A DNA stretch of 64,000 bases from Amycolatopsis sp. MtRt-6 (GTDB lineage: Bacteria; Actinomycetota; Actinomycetes; Mycobacteriales; Pseudonocardiaceae): the NCBI RefSeq assembly GCF_017308975.1, contig NZ_JADWPD010000009.1, forward strand, positions 115,093 to 179,092, in the 5' to 3' direction. Positions 42,974-50,498 of the stretch are shown one piece after another. Position 1 is the first letter of the stretch. The number at the start of each line of letters is the position of its first letter. The position numbers were made by a program, and so were the translations under genes. The notes under the pieces are model-generated. The model was given only the letters and a program-made list of their open reading frames with translations, made no database searches and had not been told where the DNA came from.

Positions 42974-43366
42974 ATGGTCGACCGACAAGGACGCTCGGAG
43001 TTGCACTACAGCGCGCTGGAGGGCACCGGCGAGCAGGCACGGGCGCTCCTCGCCGCCGGTGAAGACCCCAACCTGGGCGACCGAGACGGCTTCACGCCGC
43101 TGCACATGGCCGCCGAGGAGGGCAACCTCGAGGTCGCGACCGTGCTGCTGGACGCGGGTGCTCAAGTCGATCCGGTCAACAAGTACGGGAATTCGCCCCT
43201 CTTCGTAGCGGTTTTCAATTCCCGGGGCCGCGGCGAACTCATCAAGCTGCTCCGACGGCATGGAGCCGATCCGCGCAAAGCGAACGCATCCGGTCAGACT
43301 CCGGTCGGGCTGGCGCGGCTGATCGCGAACTACGACGTCAAGCAATTTTTCGAAGACGTCGAATGA
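42974..43366 (+). CDS. Ankyrin-repeat protein, probable immunity protein
   Basis: A 130-residue protein of about four ankyrin repeats: DGFTPLHMAAEEGNLEVATVLLDAGAQVD is the clearest, then KYGNSPLFVAVFNSRG and RRHGADPRKANASGQTPVGLAR. No signal peptide is visible, so it stays in the cytoplasm. It starts 11 bases after the toxin gene, with AGGGGAA before ATG. Ankyrin proteins are known immunity partners of polymorphic toxins with HNH-type tips. Its own fold is certain; its role rests on position. Confidence 0.85.
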   Translation: MVDRQGRSELHYSALEGTGEQARALLAAGEDPNLGDRDGFTPLHMAAEEGNLEVATVLLDAGAQVDPVNKYGNSPLFVAVFNSRGRGELIKLLRRHGADPRKANASGQTPVGLARLIANYDVKQFFEDVE

Positions 43367-43417
43367 CTTCCGGATGGGTCCGGCGCGTCTCTCGATTCTT
43401 TCCCGGTGCAATTGGGG

Positions 43418-44083
43418 TCAGCGTGCCCCGGTGACGGCCTGCAGCGCGAGGCCGGTGGCGGCGACGGCGATCCACAGCAGGCCGCCGAGCAGCAGCGGCC
43501 GGGCACCGCGTGGCGCATGTCCGCCGGGCGCAGGGAACGCCCGATGCCGGACAGGGCCATGGTGGTCACGAACGTGCCCAGCGTCGACAGCGCGGGGTGC
43601 CAGGAACCGGGAACGACGCCGAGGCTGTTGAGCGCGGCCGCGGCGATGAACCCCAGCAGGGACAGCGGGACGATCCGCCGCCACGGCCGCGTGCGAAGGC
43701 TGAACCCGGGACCGGCCTCGCGGCGGGTCTGCAGAAACGCCGGCGTGGTCACGACGGGGATGAGGGCGAGCGTCCGGGTGAGCTTGACGACGATGCAGTG
43801 TTGGCTGGCGTCACCGCCGTAGACGAAGGCGGCCGCGGTCACCGGCGAGGTGTCGTTGATTGCCGTGCCCGCCACTGGCCGAAGGCCTCCGGGCTCAGTC
43901 CGAGCGGGGTATCGCCGCGGACGCCGGGTCAACGGCCGAGGAGCAGGCGCCGCCGAGCATGACCGGCAACGATCGGCCGCCGACCTGGAGCACCTGCCGC
44001 AGTGACAGGCGGTGCCGAGGACGACGACGGATAGCTGCACCGTGCTCACGGCGGACACCTGCACCAGCGTCCTGCCCTGCCTG
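43418..44083 (-). pseudogene. Decayed YeiH-type putative sulfate exporter gene
   Basis: Minus-strand blocks in several frames match the YeiH (UPF0324) membrane family. These are VQLSVVVLG (near 44040), LRQVLQVGGRSLPVML (near 43980), AGTAINDTSPVTAAAFVYG (near 43850), VVKLTRTLALIPVV (near 43780), the stretch from RRIVPLSLLGFIAAAAL to MALSGIGRSLRPADM (43520-43690), and LLLGGLLWIAVAATGLALQAV (43420-43490). At least two frameshifts separate them. No intact start remains. It is convergent with the toxin/ankyrin pair. Confidence 0.75.
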
Positions 44084-44213
44084 GCGCAGCAAGCAGCGGA
44101 TGCCACGGTGGCACTCGTCCGGCGCGCCGGGTGCCGGCGCGGAGCCAAGATCCGCGAGCACTGCTGGTGACGGCCAGTCACTGAACCGGGGTGACACGTC
44201 GGCTGCACATACG

Positions 44214-44271
44214 AGCAAAGCCCACCGACAGCGACCCTGAAATTGCAGGGAAACCGTTGGTGGGCTTTGCT
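44214..44271 (-). terminator. Terminator downstream of tRNA-Lys
   Basis: AGCAAAGCCCACCGAC (44214-44229) pairs with GTTGGTGGGCTTTGCT (44256-44271), 15 of 16 as Watson-Crick pairs. An inner hairpin CCCTG...CAGGG fills the loop. It lies 10 bases past the tRNA 3' end. Confidence 0.85.
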
Positions 44272-44280
44272 TTCCGACTG

Positions 44281-44353
44281 TGCGCCATCAGGGACTCGAA
44301 CCCCGAACCCGCTGGTTAAGAGCCAGCTGCTCTGCCAATTGAGCTAATGGCGC
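44281..44353 (-). tRNA. tRNA-Lys (CTT)
   Basis: The minus strand folds as a tRNA. The acceptor arm GCGCCAT/ATGGCGC closes it, with a D arm around AGCTCAATTGGCAGAGC. The anticodon stem GCTGG/CCAGC holds loop CTCTTAA (anticodon CTT), and the T arm contains GTTCGAGTCC. It is 73 nt long and the CCA end is not encoded. Confidence 0.96.
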
Positions 44354-44520
44354 CGGTGTCTGCCGGAGGCTTCCCTCGGCGACGTGGAAAACATTAGCAC
44401 CCCGCTCCGAGGCCCGTTTCAGGGGGGTCCCCTCAACCCGGTTCCGGCATTGCCGCCCCGGCGTCCCGGCTGGTCGGGCACACTGTAGTCGGACATCGAC
44501 GGCGAAACAGGCGGGTGGGC

Positions 44521-45708
44521 ATGCGGGGTATGAAGGCGCGGCTGCTGGTGGCCGCGGGGGTGATCGGCCTCACGGTGGCCGGGTGCAGCAGTAACCCTTC
44601 GGGTGAACCTCCTCGACAGACGGCGCCGCCGTCCAGTGAGACCAAGCCCGCGCCGAAGCCGGCCGTGCTCAGCCTGACGCCCGCCAAGGACGCGAAGGAC
44701 GTCGCGCCCGGGGAGCCGGTGAGCGTCGTCGTCAAGGACGGGAAGGTCGGGGAGGTCAAGCTCACCGGGGCCGACGGCAAGGTCGTGGCCGGGAAGCCGC
44801 GGGCCGACGGCTCCGGGTGGGACTCCGCCGAGCCGCTCGGCTACAACAAGACCTACAAGCTGACCGCGACCGCCACCGGGACCGACGGCAAGCCGGTCAC
44901 GTCGGAGTCGACCTTCAGCACCGTCAAGCCCGCCCGGCAGCTCGGCGTCTCGGTGAACCTCGCCGAAGGGGAGACCGTCGGGGTCGGGCTGCCGCTGATC
45001 TTCACCTTCACCGGGAACGTCACCGACAAGCCCGCGGCCGAGAAGGCGCTGAAGGTCACCGCGGAGCCGGCCACCGAGGGTGCCTTCCGCTGGTTCGGCG
45101 ACAAGCAGGTCACCTGGCGGCCGAAGGAGTACTGGAAGAGCGGCACGAAGATCAAGGTCGACGCCGCCGTGTACGGCAAGCCGCTCGGCGGCGGCAGCTA
45201 CGGCCGCGAGGACAAGACCATCACCGGCACGGTCGGCGACAAGCTCGTCGCCGTCGCCGACGGCGGGACCCACCAGATGAAGGTCAGCATCAACGACAAG
45301 GAGGTCAAGACCATGCCGACCTCCATGGGCAAGCCCGGCCACAACACGCCGCACGGCACCTACACCGTCATGAGCGAGCACAACGGCTACACGATGAACT
45401 CCGCCACCTACGGCGTGCCCGAAGACTCGCCCGACGGCTACAGCACCTTCGTCCAGTACGCGGTCCGCCTGTCCTACAGCGGCATCTTCTACCACTCCGC
45501 GCCGTGGTCGGTGCGGCAGCAGGGCCACAGCAACGTCAGCCACGGCTGCCTGAACCTGTCCACCGAGAACACGAAGTGGCTGATGGACACCTCGAAGAAG
45601 GGGGACATCGTCACGGTGCAGAACAGCGGTGGCCCGAAGCTCGAGCCGACCGACGGCTGGAGCGTGTGGCAGCTGTCCTGGGACGAGTGGCGGACGGCGG
45701 CGAACTAG
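44521..45708 (+). CDS. L,D-transpeptidase lipoprotein
   Basis: A 395-residue envelope enzyme. A lipoprotein signal ends in VAGC (Cys22). A Thr/Pro-rich linker and two Ig-like domains (about residues 45-240) precede the YkuD catalytic domain. Its motif HSNVSHGCLNLS contains His341 and the nucleophile Cys343. A C-terminal tail with WSVWQLSWDEW is typical of actinobacterial Ldt enzymes. It would form 3-3 cross-links in peptidoglycan. An ATG at 44530 is an alternative start. Its stop shares the palindrome CTAG with the stop of the convergent transporter gene. Confidence 0.95.
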   Translation: MRGMKARLLVAAGVIGLTVAGCSSNPSGEPPRQTAPPSSETKPAPKPAVLSLTPAKDAKDVAPGEPVSVVVKDGKVGEVKLTGADGKVVAGKPRADGSGWDSAEPLGYNKTYKLTATATGTDGKPVTSESTFSTVKPARQLGVSVNLAEGETVGVGLPLIFTFTGNVTDKPAAEKALKVTAEPATEGAFRWFGDKQVTWRPKEYWKSGTKIKVDAAVYGKPLGGGSYGREDKTITGTVGDKLVAVADGGTHQMKVSINDKEVKTMPTSMGKPGHNTPHGTYTVMSEHNGYTMNSATYGVPEDSPDGYSTFVQYAVRLSYSGIFYHSAPWSVRQQGHSNVSHGCLNLSTENTKWLMDTSKKGDIVTVQNSGGPKLEPTDGWSVWQLSWDEWRTAAN

Positions 45709-47087
45709 CCCGACCCGCGGACCAGCTCCCGCGCTTCGGCCTCGGTCGACACCGCGGGCCCCGAGCCCCACAGCGGCTTGTTCGCCGTCTCGCGGCTGAA
45801 GTACACCGCGACGGCGCCGATCGCGCCGGCCGCCATCAAGTACCAGGCCGGCCAGAAGTCGTGGCCGGTGGCGGAGATCAGCGACTGCATCACCAGCGGC
45901 GTCGTGCCGCCGAAGAGCGACACCGAGATGTTGAACGCGATGGACAGCGCGCCGTAGCGGATCGCCGTGGGGAACAGCGCGGGCAGCGCCGCGGGCATCG
46001 ACACCTCGAAGCAGAGCAGCAGCAGGCCGAGGCCCATCAGCCCGAGGAAGGTGAGGACGAGGCCGCCGTCGTGCACGAGCAGCATCAGCGGCCACGACAG
46101 CACGAGGAACCCGAGGCAGCCGGCCATCATCACCGGCTTGCGGCCGACGTGGTCGGTGATCCGCCCGCCGACCATGATGATGAGCATCATCACGACCATG
46201 ACGACGATGATCAGCAGCAGCCCGTGGGTGGCGTCGAGGTGCAGCTGCTCGGACAGGTACGTCGGCATGTACGACAGCAGCATGTAGTCGGTGACGTTGA
46301 ACACGAGCACCAGGCCGACGCAGATGAGCAGTGCGGGCCAGTACTCGGTGAACATCTTCCAGAACGGCTCCCCGGCCCGCCCCCGCTTCTCGGCTTCCTC
46401 GGCGTGCTTCTGGAACGCGGGCGTCTCCTCCAGCTTGAGCCGCATGTAGAGCCCGATGATGCCGAGCGGCCCGGCGACCAGGAACGGAACGCGCCAGCCC
46501 CAGTCGAGCAGGGTCTCGTGCGGAACCCAGGCCTTCATCCCGGTGACGACGGACGCCCCCAGCACGTACCCGGACAGCGTCCCGAACTCGAGCCACGACC
46601 CCATGAACCCCCGCCGCTTGTCGGGCGAGTACTCGGCGATGAAGGTGGTGGCGCCCCCGTACTCGCCCCCGGTGGAGAACCCCTGAACCATCCGGGCGAG
46701 CACGAGCAGGATGGGCGACCAGACCCCGATCGAGCTGTACGACGGGATCAACCCGATGCACAGCGTCCCGATGGCCATCATGATCATGGTGACGGCCAGC
46801 ACCTTCTGCCGCCCGATCCGATCCCCCAGCGGCCCGAAGACAAGGCCCCCGAGCGGTCGCATCAGGAAGGCGGCGGTGAAGGCCCCGAAGGTCCCGATCA
46901 GCCGGACCCCAGGAGAGACACTGGCCGGGAAGAACACCTCGGCGATGGTGTCGGCGATGTAGGCGTACACGCCGAAGTCGAACCACTCCATGGCATTGCC
47001 GAGCGCGGCGGCCCCCACCGCCCGCTTGAGCAGGGACTGGTCGACGACGGTGATGTCTTCGTACCGCAGTTTCTTCCGGTTGCGCAT
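45705..47087 (-). CDS. MHS-family MFS transporter (proline/betaine or carboxylate type)
   Basis: A 460-residue twelve-helix transporter of the metabolite:H+ symporter group. It begins LLKRAVGAAALGNAMEWFDFG, a near-perfect family signature, and has FGPLGDRIGRQKVL in the first loop and RMVQGFSTGGEYGGATTFIAEY in helix 5. Its C-terminal half repeats the loop motif as ITDHVGRKPVM. The substrate may be proline, betaine or a carboxylate. ATG at 47087 has no clear ribosome site; upstream GTG codons are possible. Confidence 0.93.
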   Translation of the reverse strand: MRNRKKLRYEDITVVDQSLLKRAVGAAALGNAMEWFDFGVYAYIADTIAEVFFPASVSPGVRLIGTFGAFTAAFLMRPLGGLVFGPLGDRIGRQKVLAVTMIMMAIGTLCIGLIPSYSSIGVWSPILLVLARMVQGFSTGGEYGGATTFIAEYSPDKRRGFMGSWLEFGTLSGYVLGASVVTGMKAWVPHETLLDWGWRVPFLVAGPLGIIGLYMRLKLEETPAFQKHAEEAEKRGRAGEPFWKMFTEYWPALLICVGLVLVFNVTDYMLLSYMPTYLSEQLHLDATHGLLLIIVVMVVMMLIIMVGGRITDHVGRKPVMMAGCLGFLVLSWPLMLLVHDGGLVLTFLGLMGLGLLLLCFEVSMPAALPALFPTAIRYGALSIAFNISVSLFGGTTPLVMQSLISATGHDFWPAWYLMAAGAIGAVAVYFSRETANKPLWGSGPAVSTEAEARELVRGSG

Positions 47088-47244
47088 CTTCGGTCGTGAA
47101 CGTTCCACCAGAACACCGTGCACCCGGTTGGCGGTTCGCGCAGGCTGAGCCGCCTGGTCGTGAGGGTTGCCACGGCCGGGCGAAGTGCGGTTGCGACGTG
47201 GTGGTTTGCCTACACTGCGTGCTCGCGCTTCGGAGGGGGATCTG

Positions 47245-48561
47245 ATGGCGGCGAACGTGGTGTGCGACGCGCCGGTCGAGCGGCGGCTTCCGGCGCCGCT
47301 GTGGTGGGTGGTGTCGTCCGGTGTGCTGTTGCTCATGGTGTTCGCCGGGTACACGACCTGGTCGGGTGTCTGGGCGAAAACGGGTGTCCACCTGGAGGAC
47401 TTCCGGACCTACCTGGCTGCCGGTCAGGCGCTCCGGGACGGAGCTCCGCTGTACGAACCCGGGGCGGCGCGGTTGCCGACGATCGCAGGGACGTTCAAGT
47501 ATCCGCCGTTCGCCGCCGAGGTCTTCTTGCCGTTGACGTTGCTGCCGAAGGTGCTGTTGCCGTTGGTGGCCGTGCTGGTGAACTTGTTCGCGCTGGTGCT
47601 GGTGGTCTGGGTGGCGCTGGGCCGGCAGGGGTACGCGGCCGATCACGGCCGGGTGGCGGCGACGGCGGCGCTGAGCGCGTTGGCGTTGCCGATGCAGCCG
47701 GTGCTGCTGAACTTCACCGTGGGCCAGGTGAATCTGCTGCTGTTGTTGCTGATCCTGCTGGATCTGACGGGCCGCGATCGCTGGTGGACGGGCGCCGGCG
47801 TGGGTGTGGCGGCCGGGATCAAGCTGATGCCGGCGGTCTTCGTGCTCTACCTGCTGGCGGCACGCAGGTTCCGGGCGGCGGCAGTGGCCGTCGGAGCCTT
47901 CGGTTTGACGGTGGCGGCGGGCTTCGCGGCATTGCCGGCGGAGTCGGCGAAGTTCTGGGCGGCAAGCGTGGTCGACCCGGCCCGGATCACGGGCAGCACC
48001 GACGCATTGGCCCCGGAAAACCAGTCGATCCGGGGAGCACTGGCCCGGGCCCTGAACATCCCGGACGTCCCATCCAGGATCTGGATCCCGGTAGCGGCAG
48101 CAGTAGCACTGGCAGCGTTGTGGACAGCAGTCCGGGCTCACAACAGGAACCAGGAGCTCCTGGCGGTGAGCGTCACGGGAGTCCTGATGGTCCTGGTGAC
48201 CCCATGGACCTGGACGCACTACTGGGTCTGGTTCATCCCGTTCTTCGTGATGGCGGCATGCGCAGCCCACCGAACCCGCAAATGGCGGCCGGCCGCAGCC
48301 CTGACACTGGTCTACCTCCTGCTCTTCCCCTGGCGAGTGGGAACAGGCCGCGACGGAGTCCCCCTGGTAGGCCTGGTAATCCTCCCAGAACACCACCCAC
48401 CAGCACTCCAGGCGGCAGCACACGCCCTCTACGTAACCTTGGCCGCAGCACTACTAATCCTGGCAGCAGCACACCCCACCTGGCTGAACCCGCCCACCAC
48501 ACAACCCGCACCCGCACCCGCCATCCAAACGCAACCACACGGACGGGGGTCCGGGGGCTAG
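47245..48561 (+). CDS. GT87-type polyprenol-phosphate mannosyltransferase family protein
   Basis: A 438-residue integral membrane glycosyltransferase. It has about ten helices with the first extracytoplasmic loop VHLEDFRTYLAAGQALRDGAPLYEP, which holds the acidic pair of the GT87/DUF2029 family, then TFKYPPFAAEVFLPL. Family members add mannose from decaprenyl-phosphate-mannose to envelope glycolipids. GGAGGGGGA precedes ATG. The last 150 codons use many A-ending codons (GCA, CCA, GTA), unlike the first half. The stop TAG at 48559-48561 belongs to the insertion-site duplication of the IS element. Confidence 0.9.
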   Translation: MAANVVCDAPVERRLPAPLWWVVSSGVLLLMVFAGYTTWSGVWAKTGVHLEDFRTYLAAGQALRDGAPLYEPGAARLPTIAGTFKYPPFAAEVFLPLTLLPKVLLPLVAVLVNLFALVLVVWVALGRQGYAADHGRVAATAALSALALPMQPVLLNFTVGQVNLLLLLLILLDLTGRDRWWTGAGVGVAAGIKLMPAVFVLYLLAARRFRAAAVAVGAFGLTVAAGFAALPAESAKFWAASVVDPARITGSTDALAPENQSIRGALARALNIPDVPSRIWIPVAAAVALAALWTAVRAHNRNQELLAVSVTGVLMVLVTPWTWTHYWVWFIPFFVMAACAAHRTRKWRPAAALTLVYLLLFPWRVGTGRDGVPLVGLVILPEHHPPALQAAAHALYVTLAAALLILAAAHPTWLNPPTTQPAPAPAIQTQPHGRGSGG

Positions 48562-49538
48562 ACGAGTAATGCGTAAGTCTGGGTGGTGACCGGATACGGA
48601 CGAAGGGTGTCCAAGATCCGTTTGTGACGACAGACCTGAACACCCTTCTCACCGCACTCTACGTCAAGATCGATGACCGCCTCGCGGGCAGGCGACGGAT
48701 AGGCAGACCACCGAAGCTGACCGACGCCGAGCTGGTGACCCTGGCGGTGGCCCAAGCTTTGCTGGGGTTCACCTCTGAGGCCCGCTGGCTGCGGTTCCTG
48801 CCGGCCCGGATGCCCGGCGCGTTCCGGTACCTGCCCGGCCAGTCCGGCTACAACCGCCGGCTGCGTGCCGCGTTGCCGCTGGTCAAGCAGGTGATGCGCT
48901 GGCTGGCAGCCGATACCGACCTGTGGACCGACACGACCTGGATCGTCGACTCCACCCCGGTCGAATGCGGCCGATCCCGGCCCACAGTGAAACGCTCAGA
49001 GCTGGCCGGCTGGGCCCAATACGGCTACTGCCGCTCCCACTCCCGCTGGTTCTGGGGCCTGCGACTGCACCTGGTCTGCACCCCGGCCGGGCTGCCGGTC
49101 GCCTGGGCCCTGGCCGACCCCAAGGGTCGACGAGCGGCAGGTGCTCATGGCCATCTGCGACCACGAACCCCACCTGCTCACCGAACGCCCCGGCCTGCTC
49201 ATCATCGCCGACAAAGGCTACGTCTCCCGCGAACTCGACCACTACCTCACCGAACGCGGAGTCCGGCTAATCCGCCCCTCCTACCGCAACCGCAAGCCCC
49301 ACCCCGGCGAACCGCTGCTCAAATCCATCCGCCAGCTCATCGAGTCGGTCAACGACACCCTCAAAGGCCAACTGGATCTGGAACAGCACGGCGGACGCAC
49401 CATCGAAGGCGTCGGCGTCCGCATCGCCCAACGCCTCCTGGCCCTCACCGCCACCATCTGGCACAACCGCGCCACCAGCCAACCCATCACCCGATCACTG
49501 ACCGCCTACGACCACTGACCGAGTTACGCATTACTCGT
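48562..49538 (+). mobile_element. IS982-family insertion sequence
   Basis: A 977-base element. Terminal inverted repeats ACGAGTAATGCGTAAGTC (48562-48579) and its complement (49521-49538) match at 17 of 18 positions. The target duplication CTAG is at 48558-48561 and 49539-49542. It carries one transposase gene broken by a frameshift. It sits in a GC-rich palindrome at the 3' end of the GT87 gene. Confidence 0.92.
48624..49518 (+). pseudogene. IS982-type transposase, frameshifted
   Basis: The first part (GTG at 48624) reads through RRIGRPPKLTDAELVTLAVAQ, the first catalytic Asp in WIVDSTPVE and YGYCRSHSRWFWGLRLHLV to ADPK. A single extra base in GGG at 49124-49126 shifts the frame. The rest continues in another frame as VDERQVLMAICDHEP, IIADKGYVS with the second Asp, and SVNDTLKGQLDLEQHGGRT with the final Glu, ending at 49518. 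Together they would make a protein of about 298 residues. The shift is +1, so a programmed -1 event is excluded. Confidence 0.88.
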
Positions 49539-49556
49539 CTAGCCCCCGGCGGGGGC

Positions 49557-49575
49557 GTGGGGGTTCGACCCCCAC
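49557..49575 (+). terminator. Hairpin terminator, original GT87 3' end
   Basis: GTGGGGG and CCCCCAC close a TTCGA loop and are followed by AAAAA. The hairpin was probably next to the GT87 stop before the IS element entered. Confidence 0.65.
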
Positions 49576-49634
49576 AAAAAGGCGAAACCCCAGCCTGGGG
49601 GAGGGCCCGCCAGGGCCCGACCAAACCGGGGTGA

Positions 49635-49711
49635 TGGGGTGAGCGACGGGTTTCGAACCCGCGACCTCCTGGACCACAACCAGGTGCTCTACCAGCTGAG
49701 CTACGCCCACC
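49635..49711 (-). tRNA. tRNA-His (GTG)
   Basis: The minus strand folds with acceptor GTGGGCG/CGCTCAC, D arm AGCTCAGCTGGTAGAGC, anticodon stem CCTGG/CCAGG with loop TTGTGGT (anticodon GTG) and T arm GGTTCGAAACC. The extra 5' G (49711) faces discriminator C73, the His-tRNA identity feature. CCA is encoded at 49635-49637. Confidence 0.97.
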
Positions 49712-49787
49712 ATCGCCAAGGGGATCCACTTGCGATCACCTCGCTGGGAGTAATCGTAGCGGGTGCCCTCGACCGGTTTTCAGGGGG

Positions 49788-50396
49788 TCACCTTTGGTGC
49801 TGTTCCTGCACTTCAGCGGCGGCGGCTTTGGCTTCTTCGCTGGTCGGGCCGGGCTGGGGGACGAAGGCGACGCGCCGGTAGTAGTCGAGTTCGCCGATGG
49901 ATTCGCGGATGTCGGCGAGCGCGCGGTGGGCGAGGCCCTTCTCGGGCTTGGCGTAGTAGATGCGCGGGTACCAGCGGCGGACGAGCTCCTTGACGGAGGA
50001 GACGTCGACCATGCGGTAGTGCAGGTGGGCGTCGAGGGCGGGCATGTCGCGGGCGATGAAGCCGCGGTCGGTCGCGATGGAGTTGCCGGCGAGGGGTGCG
50101 GTGCCGGACTCGGGGACGTGCTCGCGGATGTACTCGAGGACACGGCGTTCGGCTTCTTCGAGGGTCACGGTGGAGCGGCGGACTTCTTCGGTGAGGCCGG
50201 AGTGGGCGTGCATCTCGCGGACGACTTCGGGCATCCCGGCGAGTTTGTCCTCGTCGGCGTGGATGACGATGTCGACTCCTTCGCCGAGCACGTTCAGGTC
50301 CGCGTCGGTGACGAGGGCGGCGATTTCGATCAACGCTTCCTTGCCGAGGTCGAGCCCCGTCATTTCGCAGTCGATCCAGACTAGGCGGTCGGTCAC
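49788..50396 (-). CDS. orn: Oligoribonuclease
   Basis: A 202-residue DEDD 3'-5' exoribonuclease that degrades nanoRNA and pGpG in the cytoplasm. It has [20 protein letters not shown] (Asp-Glu motif I), [15 protein letters not shown] (motif II) and the Tyr-containing motif III region [22 protein letters not shown] is the usual C-terminal block. The start is GTG at 50396. tRNA-His follows 77 bases downstream, an arrangement common in actinobacteria. Confidence 0.96.
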   Translation of the reverse strand: MTDRLVWIDCEMTGLDLGKEALIEIAALVTDADLNVLGEGVDIVIHADEDKLAGMPEVVREMHAHSGLTEEVRRSTVTLEEAERRVLEYIREHVPESGTAPLAGNSIATDRGFIARDMPALDAHLHYRMVDVSSVKELVRRWYPRIYYAKPEKGLAHRALADIRESIGELDYYRRVAFVPQPGPTSEEAKAAAAEVQEQHQR

Positions 50397-50498
50397 CTGG
50401 TGACCCTAACCCGACACGGGGATGTGAAGGGCGTTACCTGCGCGTACGGCGCGTTACGCTCCCGATGTGGTCCAGGACACACTATCGGGGAGCAGCGA

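Noticed and set aside
44419..48423. Minus-strand frame of 1334 codons over the transpeptidase, transporter and GT87 genes
   Set aside because: It is rich in Arg, His and Gln with no motif, and overlaps three well-supported genes in other frames. It is a high-GC shadow.
49120..49130. Programmed -1 ribosomal frameshift in the transposase
   Set aside because: The shift needed is +1, and no A6G or similar slippery site is present, so a one-base indel is the simpler reading.
44281..49711. tRNA genes as att sites of an integrated element
   Set aside because: No integrase gene and no repeated tRNA 3' end were found in the window near either tRNA.
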